Assembly: GCA_963605425.1 (NCBI GenBank)
Contig: CAVCUQ010000009.1
Span: 1 to 53,739 of the forward strand
DNA length: 53,739 nucleotides
DNA from: JAEELC01 sp963605425
GTDB lineage: Bacteria; Bacillota_I; Bacilli_A; Acholeplasmatales; Anaeroplasmataceae
Reading direction: 5' to 3'
Each line of letters begins with the position of its first letter. Position 1 is the first letter of the stretch. Below the pieces are notes generated by a model. That model ran no database searches and was not told the DNA's origin. It saw only the letters and a program-made list of their open reading frames with translations. The position numbers were made by a program, and so were the translations under genes. Positions 27,047-36,060 of this stretch are shown here, in pieces.

Positions 27047-27712
27047 ATGTTATTTTTTAAACCAAAATATAAAAATGCAAAAGATTATTTATTAATTAAG
27101 GATTTTGCAAAGAAAAGTAAATCATACACTAAAGTTGATAGCACGAGTTTTATGATGATTAGTTTTTATGGTGAAGCCCCTATATCACTTTATTTCGCAT
27201 TTAAGGCTAAAACATGTGTTAGTGTTGAATATGAAGCAGATCAAATATATGATTTATATGCTAGTAAAGAATCATATCCTACATGTGAAGCTTTCTGCGA
27301 TGCATTTGTTAAACAATTCAATTGGTATAGCAAAGTTAAAGTTGGAGAAAAATATGGCTTTAAGTGCGATCTAACAAAAGATTATGTGAAATCAGATGTA
27401 TCACAAGCTTTACTTGATTTTTCATTATTTTGTAAATCTATGAATAAATTCTTCGGCAAGAACTTTGATGAAGGATTTACTGAATCAGATATTAGAGCAT
27501 ACTCTAAAGATTTTTATAATAAATCAATGAATCTTACAAAAATTGTTTCTATTGTATCAGTAGTACTTGCAATATTATTCTTTGTATTATGTGTTAAACA
27601 AAATAACAGTGGTTTAGTAGTGCTCGTACTTGTATTCCTTGTTGTTGCTGGAATTAGTTTTGTTAAATTTAGGAACTTTAAGAGATTATTATCAAAATTA
27701 AGAAGCAAATAA
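27047..27712 (+). CDS. Unknown protein with C-terminal membrane hairpin
   Basis: 221 residues. A soluble N-terminal ~160 residues (beta-rich, Tyr/Phe/Lys-rich) is followed by two membrane helices (about 164-182 and 187-206) and a basic tail. Not recognised. The start is fixed by AAAGGAG 8 bases upstream. It shares its upstream TTAGC array and its AAAGGAGATG leader with the gene at 38900, so both are probably under one regulator. Confidence 0.75.
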   Translation: MLFFKPKYKNAKDYLLIKDFAKKSKSYTKVDSTSFMMISFYGEAPISLYFAFKAKTCVSVEYEADQIYDLYASKESYPTCEAFCDAFVKQFNWYSKVKVGEKYGFKCDLTKDYVKSDVSQALLDFSLFCKSMNKFFGKNFDEGFTESDIRAYSKDFYNKSMNLTKIVSIVSVVLAILFFVLCVKQNNSGLVVLVLVFLVVAGISFVKFRNFKRLLSKLRSK

Positions 27713-27788
27713 TAGTGCAAGACATCATACTTAATTAATGCATTGCTTCAAATTAGAACTCATTATTTTAGGATAGTTAAAATTTAAA

Positions 27789-27835
27789 TATATAAGGTTG
27801 TTACTGATAAAATAACAGCCTTATATAACTTTTAA
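27789..27835 (+). terminator. Probable terminator after the 27047 gene
   Basis: A 15-bp stem (27789-27803 / 27813-27827, one G-T pair) is followed only by CTTTTAAC, so efficiency is uncertain. Confidence 0.5.
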
Positions 27836-27865
27836 CAAAAAAATAAAAATATTTAAAAATTACTC

Positions 27866-27895
27866 TTTACAACACACATATGTTTGTGATATACT
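27866..27895 (+). promoter_or_regulatory. Promoter of tRNA-Glu
   Basis: TTTACA (27866-27871), an 18-bp spacer and TATACT (27890-27895) with an upstream TG (extended -10). Confidence 0.7.
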
Positions 27896-27927
27896 ATCTA
27901 AGCAAGTCGTAGTTGACTTAAAAACTT

Positions 27928-28004
27928 GGCCCGTTGGTGAAACGGTTTAACACACATGCCTTTCACGCATGGATGTATGGGTTCGAATCCCGTACGGGTC
28001 ACCA
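27928..28004 (+). tRNA. tRNA-Glu (TTC)
   Basis: Acceptor GGCCCGT/ACGGGTC, anticodon loop CTTTCAC (TTC) and encoded CCA. Confidence 0.94.
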
Positions 28005-28017
28005 TTTTGAAATTAAT

Positions 28018-28046
28018 ATCTGGTACTTCGGTATCAGATTTTTTTA
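28018..28046 (+). terminator. Terminator of tRNA-Glu
   Basis: ATCTGGTAC / TTCG tetraloop / GTATCAGAT followed by T7. Confidence 0.9.
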
Positions 28047-28130
28047 TGTTCAAAAAATCAGCAATATTATAAACCAACAAATTTTTATATTTAAGAATAT
28101 TTTTATGACTTAAATTTCTGTATATATAAT

Positions 28131-28220
28131 ATGTGAAACAAAAATTGTTAAAATGTTGCACATATTAATTTGGTATGTTAGAATTTATGTGAAACAAAAT
28201 CAAAAATTAAGTTTCACATA
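28131..28220 (+). promoter_or_regulatory. Promoter with two identical-geometry inverted-repeat operators upstream of the Fic-like gene
   Basis: ATGTGAAAC-N15-GTTGCACAT (28131-28163) and ATGTGAAAC-N15-GTTTCACAT (28187-28219) are spaced 56 bp apart. Between them is TTGCAC (28156-28161), a 17-bp spacer and TAGAAT (28179-28184) with an upstream TG. The -35 overlaps the first operator, and the second begins just after the -10. This is a repressor-type layout. Confidence 0.75.
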
Positions 28221-28234
28221 TTTGGAGGTTTAAT

Positions 28235-29152
28235 ATGGCTAATGTTGCGGAATTATTGCATGAACAAGAAATTTTAAAATCTAGAATAAATAAAATGGTT
28301 TATGGATCAATTGAGATTAGGGAACGAAACGAAAAGAAATATATTTATGTCCATTTTCGTGATGAAGGAAAGTCTACCTCAAAATATGCTGGTGAATATA
28401 GTATAGAATTAAGTAATCTAATTCTAGAGAATAATAAAATAATTAAAGAATATAAAAAAAGATTAAAAGAAATTAAAAAAGAACTAGGCTTATTACAATA
28501 TAAATCATTAGAATTAACAGATAGGGTTAAGATTAATATTGATTTAGCAAGAAGAAATCTAGTTGATTCAATATATAAACAAGCTATGCTTGAAGGTGTA
28601 GCTACAACATATTCTGATACTGAAACAATCGTTAATGGTGGTAAAGTAAAGGATATGACCGCTTCTGACATTTCTAAAGTTGTCAATTTGAAACATGCCT
28701 GGGAGTTTATTTTAAGCGAGGGTGTTATTACTTATCCCACTAACTACGCAATTTTATGTCAAATTAATGAAATAGTAGAAGAGGGATTTTCATATACTGC
28801 TGGTAGAATTAGAAGTGTTCCTGTCACAATAGGTGGTTCAACTTATATTCCTCCGCTTCCATATGAAGGACAAATTAAAGAAGATTTATCATTAATATTA
28901 TCTAAAGATCCATCGTATGATGTTTCTATAGAGTTATTGCTTTATGTAATGAAAAAACTATTGTTTCTAGATGGAAATAAGAGAACTGCAGTTATATTTG
29001 CAAACCATTATTTAGTTAGTAGAGGTATTGGTCTTATTGTAATACCTGCAGAACTAGTATCAGAATTTAAAGAACATCTCATAAATTATTATGAAGATAA
29101 TAATCAAGCAATAAAAAAATTTCTATATGATAAGTGTTTAACTAGGATTTAA
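28235..29152 (+). CDS. Fic/Doc-fold protein lacking the catalytic His
   Basis: 305 residues. The Fic N-terminal region with an EGVATTYSDTETIVNGGKV stretch (120-138) and a core FLDGNKRTA (244-252) are clear. The canonical motif is HxFxDGN(G/K)R; here the His position (242) is Leu (KLLFLDGNKR). In the usual inhibitory motif S/TxxxE(G/N), the Ser/Thr is Gln (KQAMLEG). AMPylation by the classical mechanism is therefore unlikely; phosphotransfer or a regulatory role is possible. A helical charged segment (60-90) precedes the Fic core. GGAGG (28224-28228) precedes the ATG. No toxin-antitoxin partner is adjacent. Confidence 0.82.
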   Translation: MANVAELLHEQEILKSRINKMVYGSIEIRERNEKKYIYVHFRDEGKSTSKYAGEYSIELSNLILENNKIIKEYKKRLKEIKKELGLLQYKSLELTDRVKINIDLARRNLVDSIYKQAMLEGVATTYSDTETIVNGGKVKDMTASDISKVVNLKHAWEFILSEGVITYPTNYAILCQINEIVEEGFSYTAGRIRSVPVTIGGSTYIPPLPYEGQIKEDLSLILSKDPSYDVSIELLLYVMKKLLFLDGNKRTAVIFANHYLVSRGIGLIVIPAELVSEFKEHLINYYEDNNQAIKKFLYDKCLTRI

Positions 29153-29288
29153 AATTAAAATTGTTGTATTAGAACCAGTATATTAGAATTTGATAGGATC
29201 ACCATCTTTTTTAAGATTGTTACAATTTAAAATTAGATTAATAATGATACTCTTTATACTAAAATTAGTATTTAATAAATAACATTAA
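29153..29288. other. Intergenic stretch without recognised features
   Basis: AT-rich sequence between the Fic-like gene and its probable terminator. No open frame with a ribosome binding site and no structured RNA seen. Confidence 0.5.
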
Positions 29289-29320
29289 CATCTGGTATTA
29301 ATTTACCAGGTGCTTTTTTA
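29289..29320 (+). terminator. Terminator after the Fic-like gene region
   Basis: CATCTGGTA / TACCAGGTG stem (one T-G) followed by C and T6. It lies 137 bases after the stop codon. Confidence 0.75.
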
Positions 29321-29370
29321 TACTCTAAAGTATTATACTCATGAGTATATAAGGCAAATTAATACAAAAA

Positions 29371-29412
29371 TAAAAAGTATTATATAAGCTTTTACTCATA
29401 TAATACTTTTTA
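29371..29412. terminator. Terminator of the minus-strand membrane gene (bidirectional)
   Basis: A 13-bp stem (29372-29384 / 29399-29411) with A5/T5 ends; serves the gene ending at 29419 on the minus strand. Confidence 0.75.
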
Positions 29413-29418
29413 TTTAAA

Positions 29419-30414
29419 TTATTTTATATCTCCAACTGTAACATTGATATTATATTCACCATCATAGTTTGAATACTTTTCTCTAAGTCTATCAATTGCA
29501 CTACTAGTTTCGCTTTGAAGTCTAGAAGCTACTTTTTCAATTTCAATTTGCAAGGTACGCTTAGCTGATTCAACGCTTTCAAAGTCTGTAAGACTATTGG
29601 TACCGTTTAATCTACCATTTATAATATATTTGATGTTACCTGAGCTTACTCTAACACTGATATCGAATACAACATTACATGGATGAATTAATGTATGCAT
29701 TGAGGAATTACTTCTAGCTATAGCCTTGCATCTATCTTCTAGCAATGAACCAAATGAAGAGCGGTCAGTCTTCCTCGAGTCTGTAGGTTCATAATTTGTA
29801 GTAGTTCTAGTACTTTGAGTATTACTACCAGAAAGTTTTTTAACCATTCTATATTGTGTTAGGATATAAATAGTACCTAAAGCTGTTACAATAGCTCCTG
29901 CAAACAATAATATTTTAGATATTTGCATAGACTCTGGAAGGAATGAGAACTTTCCATCTCCAATTCTTGAAAATAAAATATAAACTGCACTAACTAAAAG
30001 TCCTATAAGGCCACTTAGAATACCAATACATGCAAAAGTAAAACGCCACAAACCATTTTTGATATTTCTACTAATTCGGCCTAAAGTATAGAAGAATTTA
30101 CCAAATGAAAAATATCCAAGTGCAATAGCTACAATAATACCACCGACTGTATTAGGATATTGATAGGCTATGGCAGCTATAATAATATCTACAATCATCG
30201 CGATTAAGCTATCTTTTGATGATTTATCTTGATCAACTAAATCCATCACAAATGCAACTATACCACAAAAAACAATACCTATACTTACCAAAGCATTTAG
30301 ATTTTTTGTGTCCCCTCCATTAGACATTATATATCCAAAAAATAAGAATACTAATGCATAAGTAAAATTTGAAATAATCGCGCTCGATTTAACAGTTCCT
30401 CTTTTTTCTTTCAT
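29419..30414 (-). CDS. Multi-pass membrane protein with C-terminal cytoplasmic domain, unknown
   Basis: 331 residues. About six membrane segments occupy residues 8-200 (e.g. LVSIGIVFCGIVAFVM, IGLLVSAVYILF, ILLFAGAIVTALGTIYIL). They are followed by a soluble domain (~240-331) whose ISVRVSSGNIKY...LQIEIEKVASRLQ pattern faintly resembles ISFTPRISTNHVTF...REIEYEVNRRCEAISKRIQ of the gene at 38900. ATG 30414 with AGAGG is preferred to GTG 30423. The upstream region carries three TTAGC copies on the coding strand. Possible distant paralog of 38900; function unknown. Confidence 0.7.
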   Translation of the reverse strand: MKEKRGTVKSSAIISNFTYALVFLFFGYIMSNGGDTKNLNALVSIGIVFCGIVAFVMDLVDQDKSSKDSLIAMIVDIIIAAIAYQYPNTVGGIIVAIALGYFSFGKFFYTLGRISRNIKNGLWRFTFACIGILSGLIGLLVSAVYILFSRIGDGKFSFLPESMQISKILLFAGAIVTALGTIYILTQYRMVKKLSGSNTQSTRTTTNYEPTDSRKTDRSSFGSLLEDRCKAIARSNSSMHTLIHPCNVVFDISVRVSSGNIKYIINGRLNGTNSLTDFESVESAKRTLQIEIEKVASRLQSETSSAIDRLREKYSNYDGEYNINVTVGDIK

Positions 30415-30452
30415 ATATATCACCTCTTATAATTTAATTTTAAATATGAATC

Positions 30453-30480
30453 GCTAAATAAGTGCTAAAATATAAGCTAA
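30453..30480 (-). repeat. TTAGC array, three copies (coding strand of the 30414 gene)
   Basis: GCTAA on the plus strand at 30453, 30464 and 30476, i.e. TTAGC on the minus strand at 11- and 12-bp spacing. The last copy is 25 bases from the AGAGG of the minus-strand gene, matching the arrays at 26971 and 38845. Confidence 0.65.
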
Positions 30481-30554
30481 AAGATAATACTTCTAGAAGA
30501 AAATATAAATATAAGGTAAAATATAATAAATTATTATGTTTAAAAGGAGTATAT

Positions 30555-33218
30555 ATGAAAAATAGAAAGATATACCTATATAAAGAAGTATATGAGAATA
30601 TTAAACAAAGAGAAACTCATATTGAAGAAGGAATTGAAAATGATCCACTTTTAGTAAATACATTTAATAAGGATTTTAGTAAGAATGTTTTAAAGAGTAT
30701 TACTAGATTCTTAGAATATCTTAAAACAAGTGAGGATAAGGAACTAGAAACTTATTTATCTAATTCTAAAGATATTAAGAAATTAGATAAGACATATAAT
30801 GGTCTATATTCATACAATGTTCCTAACATGTATTCTATGTACTTTGTAGAAAGCCATAAATTATTCCAAAGTACAGAATATAAAGTATTATATGTAGAAA
30901 GATATAATGAAGAACCTGATTTTTCAGATATTAAGAAAAGATTAGATGATACACATGAATATAAAAGAGAATATGTATTAAATAAAACTCAAGATACTAT
31001 AGCTCATGAGACAGGATATAATGTAGTACTAGGAGCTGCAGGTACAGGTAAAACTGATGTAGCTATGTATACTTATATTAATAATATTGATTTAGATAAT
31101 AATAAAATTAATGATTTATCTTTTATAACTTATTCTAATAAATTAGCTAAATATGTAACAGATGAACTTGATATTATTTTATCTGATATGCACATTAAAA
31201 CTAAAACTAATGTCTTTACTACAGCTAGTTTCTTTTTAAGTGTTCTCTCTAGTAATAATATTGAAATTAAAGGATATAATTTAATTAATGGTATATATAC
31301 TAAAGGAATGAGTAAAAAGACACAAGATAGTGAAACTCTATTAAATAATCTTGTTTCTTTAAATACATTTGATACATGGGTTAAAGATGGAGCTCTAGGA
31401 CTTTCTAAAACAACATTAAATGAATTAAAGAAGATAATAGATAAATATGGTATTAATTATCCTTATTTATTCTTTAGAGGTATTTATCAAGGTAAAGTAA
31501 TTAATAAAGTTACTGAAGAAGATACTATAAACTATTTAGATAGTATTTATAATTTAGGATATCAAAAAACTAAGGTACTTATTTCTTTACTTGATGATTA
31601 TACAGAATATACTGAAGAGCCTAGTCTAGAAGATTTTGAAACCTGGTATAATACTAAAACAGGTAAATTTAAGAACACTTTTAAACAATTAAATAATTTA
31701 AATACTAAAGAAGAATTATATAAAGCTTTTAATATTTATTATAATTATGCTAATCCAGTAAAAGAAGATTTAAGGTTTATAGATAGTTTTGATTTGTTTA
31801 AAAGAGAATGCTCCCTAATAGAAGGATATAGGGGAGAAGTTAGAGATAACTTTATTGAAGAAATTAAAGTAATGTATGATACATTTACATCATTTAGAGC
31901 ATATCTAGATACAAATAATCTATACACAGATAATGATTTAGCTTATATTGTCACATCTAATTTAGATACTATTTTAAATAAAGGTATTTATAAAAATATT
32001 GTAATAGATGAATTCCAGGATATGACTGAACGTGAAATCCACGCAATTATTAGACTTAACTATAATTCTTTAGAATACGGTGTAATTCATATGTTTGGTG
32101 ATTTTGAACAAACTATTAACCCTACATTTATTCAATATGAAAGCATTGAAACACTATTTATGATTAATTCTATTGAAAACTATAAGAAACAGCTTCTAAC
32201 TACTACATATCGTTATTCTAGTGCTATATGTAAAGAACTTGAAGCTTTAAGAGAAAAGGGAAAGAAATTATTTGGTCTTGAAGACTTATCTAATTATGTA
32301 CCACTTACCTCTAATAAAGCTTATCAATTCGAAACAAGTGGTAACCTTGTTTTAAATAAAGAAATAGGATTAAAGATGATAGAAGCTATTACTAAATCTA
32401 AGAATGATAATATTATGTATGTTGTAGCTAATGATTTAGTAAAGAAAGAATTTATTTTAAAATATAAAGTAAAAGAAGATAGTGTATTTACAGTAAAAGA
32501 TTCTAAGGGTATGGAAAGTGAATTTGTTGTGGTATATAACTTATGTACTAGCTTTTCTAAAGAGTTTGAAAACCTATTCTCATCAGATTTATCATATTCT
32601 AGAGCTTCAAGAATATTCTATAATCAACTTTATGTAGGTCTTACTAGATGTAAAACAAACTTTATTCAAATAGAAGATGAAACACTACTTGGAGTTAATA
32701 CTAAAACTGCATTAAAGGAATTAATTCCAGTATTAAATGATAACAATGTAGATATCTTCCTTGAAGAAATGCTTAGTTTAAAGATTAATTATTACTTTAG
32801 AGCTTTAGAATCTTTTAAAGGTTTAGACTTTGAAAGTACAAAAGAAAATCTTGCTTTCTATACAGGTACTGATTATTTCTATTTAAGAGATATATTAAAT
32901 TCTATTGATGAGTATAACGAAACTCGAAATGATGATAAACTTGTAACTTATGCAAATAAGCTTAAAGATAAAGATAGATTAGACTTAGTAAGAATTATCT
33001 ATACAGTAATTGATAGAACTAATTTATTATTAATTTTAGATATAAGAGAAAAGAATATATCTTATAATGATACTGATATATCTGATATAATTAAGAATTA
33101 TTCTAAATATTTAGATAATTCAGATATTAAGGCATTAGAAAAGAGCTTATATTTTGAAAGAAGAAAAAGAGAATTAGAATATAAGATTGATAATTTAAAG
33201 ATAGAGGTTATTAAATAA
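30555..33218 (+). CDS. SF1 (UvrD/HelD-like) helicase-family ATPase
   Basis: 887 residues from ATG 30555 (AGGAG 30545-30549); an upstream start is unsupported. Motif I GAAGTGKT (160-167), motif II VIDEFQDM, motif III FGDFEQTINP, motif IV TYRYS, motif V VKDSKGMESEFVVVY and motif VI YVGLTRCK are present. The inter-motif regions differ from PcrA, and the long N-terminal ~155 residues before motif I recall HelD-type RNA polymerase-recycling ATPases or single-protein repair helicases. The stop overlaps the next start as TAATG, so the coiled-coil protein is co-translated. Substrate not determinable. Confidence 0.8.
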   Translation: MKNRKIYLYKEVYENIKQRETHIEEGIENDPLLVNTFNKDFSKNVLKSITRFLEYLKTSEDKELETYLSNSKDIKKLDKTYNGLYSYNVPNMYSMYFVESHKLFQSTEYKVLYVERYNEEPDFSDIKKRLDDTHEYKREYVLNKTQDTIAHETGYNVVLGAAGTGKTDVAMYTYINNIDLDNNKINDLSFITYSNKLAKYVTDELDIILSDMHIKTKTNVFTTASFFLSVLSSNNIEIKGYNLINGIYTKGMSKKTQDSETLLNNLVSLNTFDTWVKDGALGLSKTTLNELKKIIDKYGINYPYLFFRGIYQGKVINKVTEEDTINYLDSIYNLGYQKTKVLISLLDDYTEYTEEPSLEDFETWYNTKTGKFKNTFKQLNNLNTKEELYKAFNIYYNYANPVKEDLRFIDSFDLFKRECSLIEGYRGEVRDNFIEEIKVMYDTFTSFRAYLDTNNLYTDNDLAYIVTSNLDTILNKGIYKNIVIDEFQDMTEREIHAIIRLNYNSLEYGVIHMFGDFEQTINPTFIQYESIETLFMINSIENYKKQLLTTTYRYSSAICKELEALREKGKKLFGLEDLSNYVPLTSNKAYQFETSGNLVLNKEIGLKMIEAITKSKNDNIMYVVANDLVKKEFILKYKVKEDSVFTVKDSKGMESEFVVVYNLCTSFSKEFENLFSSDLSYSRASRIFYNQLYVGLTRCKTNFIQIEDETLLGVNTKTALKELIPVLNDNNVDIFLEEMLSLKINYYFRALESFKGLDFESTKENLAFYTGTDYFYLRDILNSIDEYNETRNDDKLVTYANKLKDKDRLDLVRIIYTVIDRTNLLLILDIREKNISYNDTDISDIIKNYSKYLDNSDIKALEKSLYFERRKRELEYKIDNLKIEVIK

Positions 33219-33697
33219 TGATAGACGTAAAAGAAGCTTTAAATATTGAATTGCTTGATTCATATATTGACTCAAAGAATGAATCCTTAAACGAAATTAT
33301 TGCCTTATATAATGATTTGATTAAGAAATATAAAGGTTTTGTTAAAACTTATAAAGATACTACTTCATCTTTAAGTGAATTAATTTCAAAGAAGAGCGAA
33401 GCTTTATATGAACAAATGAATGATTTTTATAATAGTTTTGAAAGTATTAATTCTAAGATTAGTTCTTTAAAGAATAATTTAATTAATAAAAGTTCAAGAT
33501 TTGAAGGAGATATAACTCTTTCTATTGAAAATAAATTATTATTAAAATTAGAAGAAGAATTAAAATTAAGAAAAGAAAATGTTAAAACCTTAATTGATTC
33601 TTATATTAATGAATTCAAAGAAAGCCAAAAAGCTATTGATAAGGCTTTATCTAAATTATCTAAACTTAAGAATAAGGAATTGAAAAATATTAATTAG
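33218..33697 (+). CDS. Small coiled-coil protein coupled to the SF1 helicase gene
   Basis: 159 residues, Lys/Glu/Ser/Leu-rich, predicted almost wholly helical with long heptad-like stretches (about 30-75 and 100-155) and no Cys. No membrane segment. Its ATG shares one base with the helicase stop (TAATG), which suggests stoichiometric production. Possibly a partner or adaptor of the helicase; no family recognised. Confidence 0.7.
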   Translation: MIDVKEALNIELLDSYIDSKNESLNEIIALYNDLIKKYKGFVKTYKDTTSSLSELISKKSEALYEQMNDFYNSFESINSKISSLKNNLINKSSRFEGDITLSIENKLLLKLEEELKLRKENVKTLIDSYINEFKESQKAIDKALSKLSKLKNKELKNIN

Positions 33698-33706
33698 AGG
33701 CGTGTT

Positions 33707-34636
33707 ATGAAATCTTTAATTGTATATAATCCTTATTCTAAGAAGAATAAGATTTATGAAAATACTGAGTATATAAAAGAAAGACTGTCTTGGGTATATG
33801 ATACTGTTGATTTCTATGAAACAAGTGGTGTTAAATCTATTACTAAATATTTAATTCAGAATTCTTCTCATTATGATTTAGTTATAGCTTCAGGCGGAGA
33901 CGGCACGGTCAATGAGGCTGTTAATGGGCTTGTTAGCGCATCTTATAAGGGAAAGTTTGCAGTTATACCATCTGGTACTTGTAATGATTTTTCTCATCTT
34001 TTAAATTATTCTAAGAATATAAAGAAAGCCTTAGATAATATCTTAGAAGGAGAAACAGTTAAACTTGATATCTGCTCATTAAATGATACCTACTTTACTT
34101 ATGCATCTGCGATAGGTAAATATACTGATGTATCATATACAGCTAAACGTGGTATTAAACGTTTCTTAGGTCGTGCTGCTTACTTTCTAGCGGGTCTTAA
34201 GGAATTTGCTAAATATACAAGACTTGATCTAAGTCTTGAAATAGATGATAAGAAGATTAGTGGCACATATTATACTTTATTTGCTTTAAATACTAACAAA
34301 GTAGCAGGATTTAAAATTAAAAGAGAAGTACCTCTTAAACTTGATGATGGTTTAATTGATATTGTACTTATTGAAAAGAATCTAAAAGGTATATCTTGGC
34401 CACGTCTTGCTTATTTCTTCCTTTTTGGTGCAAGGCACCATAAGAAGATAAAGGCTTATAGCGCTCAAAGAGTGAAAATCAATTCAAGTGTACCCCTTGA
34501 TGTTAATTCAGATGGGGAACTTGCACTTACTAAAGAAGATATTACAATAAATGTTTTAAAACAAAAACTTAATATTATTGTAAGTAAAAAAATAAAGGAT
34601 AAGTATTTTACTTGCCTAGGTGATAATAATGAATAG
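33707..34636 (+). CDS. Diacylglycerol kinase catalytic-family lipid kinase
   Basis: 309 residues of the DgkB/YegS fold. It has the nucleotide motif SGGDGTVNEAVNGL (about 63-76) and PSGTCNDFSH (the usual PLGTGND region with Cys in place of Gly). A likely role is phosphorylating diacylglycerol back to phosphatidate for phospholipid recycling; other lipid substrates are possible. Nine bases after the coiled-coil gene, and overlaps the MATE gene by 8 bases. Confidence 0.9.
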   Translation: MKSLIVYNPYSKKNKIYENTEYIKERLSWVYDTVDFYETSGVKSITKYLIQNSSHYDLVIASGGDGTVNEAVNGLVSASYKGKFAVIPSGTCNDFSHLLNYSKNIKKALDNILEGETVKLDICSLNDTYFTYASAIGKYTDVSYTAKRGIKRFLGRAAYFLAGLKEFAKYTRLDLSLEIDDKKISGTYYTLFALNTNKVAGFKIKREVPLKLDDGLIDIVLIEKNLKGISWPRLAYFFLFGARHHKKIKAYSAQRVKINSSVPLDVNSDGELALTKEDITINVLKQKLNIIVSKKIKDKYFTCLGDNNE

Positions 34637-36011
34637 CATTGAACTTGCTCAAGGTAATATTACTAAGACAGTACTTAAACTAGCACTTCCAGCGATGCTT
34701 GCACAATTCATTAATGTACTTTATTCAATTATTGATAGAGTATATATTTCAAATTTAAATACTAATGGTGATTTAGCATTGACAGCTATTGGGGTATGCG
34801 CTCCTATTTGCACACTTATAGCGTCTTTCTCATCTTTATTAGGTCAAGGAGGAGCTCCTTTGATGGAGATGAAGGTTGGTCAAAAGGATATGAAGGGTGC
34901 AAGGCGTATGCTTTCTAATGCGTTCTTACTTCTTTTAATATTTGGCATCTTAATTCCACTTATTATTTTAATCTTACATGAAAAGATATTATATTTCTTT
35001 GGTGCTTCAGATAATACTTTATCCTTTGCTAAAGATTATATGCTTATCTATTTGATAGGTGCTCCATTTCAAATCATAGCTTTAGGACTTAACTATTATT
35101 TAACTAGTCAAGGCTATTCAAATAAAGCAATGTTTACAATGGTACTTGGTGCTATAATCAATATCGTTTTAGATCCTATTTTTATCTTTGGATTTGGTTT
35201 AGAGGTTAAAGGAGCTGCAATAGCGACTAGTATTGCTCAAATTGTATCTTGTATTTATGTAATATTAATTTTAAGAAGTAAAAAGACTGAGGTTAGGCTT
35301 ACTCTTGGTTCTTATAATTTTAAAGATATGAGAAAAATCATTACTTCTGGTCTTTCACCTTTTATAATTTTAATGACAGATTCACTAGTACTAGTTATTC
35401 TTAATATGAGTTTAAAGCTTAATGCATCTAGTGATATAGCCGATAAATATATCCTATCAGCTACAATCATTACCTCATTTTATCAATTGTTTTCGATGCC
35501 ACTGCTTGGAATATCAGGAGGAACAGGTGCTATCCTTAGCTACAACTTTGGGGCTCGTAATACAGATAGAGTTAAAAGAAGCGAAAAGGTTATTACTATA
35601 TGTGCACTAATATTTACATCATTTAGTGTAATACTTTCTATATTTATTTCTAAACCATTTATTAATTACATGACAAATGATTCCTTTGTAATGGAATTAT
35701 CAAGTAAGATGGTTTGGTGCTATCTAGCTCCATTTATTATTCTTTCTTTTCAATACACATTTGTAGACGGACTTACAGCCCTAGGTAAGGCTAATATTGG
35801 TATTTATCTATCATTAAACAGAAAAATAACTAATATAGTTCTTATCTTATTACTTCCTAAAATTATAGGAGCTGATGGTGTATTTTACGCAGAACTTGTA
35901 GCTGATATTTGGTCAAGTCTTACTACATTTACAATATTTATGCTTATCTTTAATAAGATACTTAAGAAAAATGAAGAAGAGCATGTACAAAATCAAAAAA
36001 TTGTATATTAA
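34629..36011 (+). CDS. MATE family efflux transporter
   Basis: 460 residues with 12 hydrophobic helices in two homologous halves. N-terminal NITKTVLKLALPAMLAQFINVLYSIIDRVYI and the LGQGGAPLMEMKVGQKD region are typical of DinF/MepA-like MATE proteins. It exports drugs or metabolites using an ion gradient. ATG 34629 follows AGGTGA (34617-34622); GTG 34620 is less likely. Substrate unknown. Confidence 0.92.
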   Translation: MNSIELAQGNITKTVLKLALPAMLAQFINVLYSIIDRVYISNLNTNGDLALTAIGVCAPICTLIASFSSLLGQGGAPLMEMKVGQKDMKGARRMLSNAFLLLLIFGILIPLIILILHEKILYFFGASDNTLSFAKDYMLIYLIGAPFQIIALGLNYYLTSQGYSNKAMFTMVLGAIINIVLDPIFIFGFGLEVKGAAIATSIAQIVSCIYVILILRSKKTEVRLTLGSYNFKDMRKIITSGLSPFIILMTDSLVLVILNMSLKLNASSDIADKYILSATIITSFYQLFSMPLLGISGGTGAILSYNFGARNTDRVKRSEKVITICALIFTSFSVILSIFISKPFINYMTNDSFVMELSSKMVWCYLAPFIILSFQYTFVDGLTALGKANIGIYLSLNRKITNIVLILLLPKIIGADGVFYAELVADIWSSLTTFTIFMLIFNKILKKNEEEHVQNQKIVY

Positions 36012-36024
36012 AAAAATATAAATA

Positions 36025-36033
36025 TGATATAAT
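36025..36033 (+). promoter_or_regulatory. Extended -10 promoter of the 36061 gene
   Basis: TG-A-TATAAT at 36025-36033, 27 bases before the ATG. Confidence 0.65.
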
Positions 36034-36060
36034 TTATAAAAATGGAAAGGATTTTAAATC

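Noticed and set aside
29334..29349. 16-bp perfect palindrome TATACTCATGAGTATA between convergent genes
   Set aside because: Possibly an operator or a part of terminator structure, but single and without a nearby promoter; nothing supports a function.
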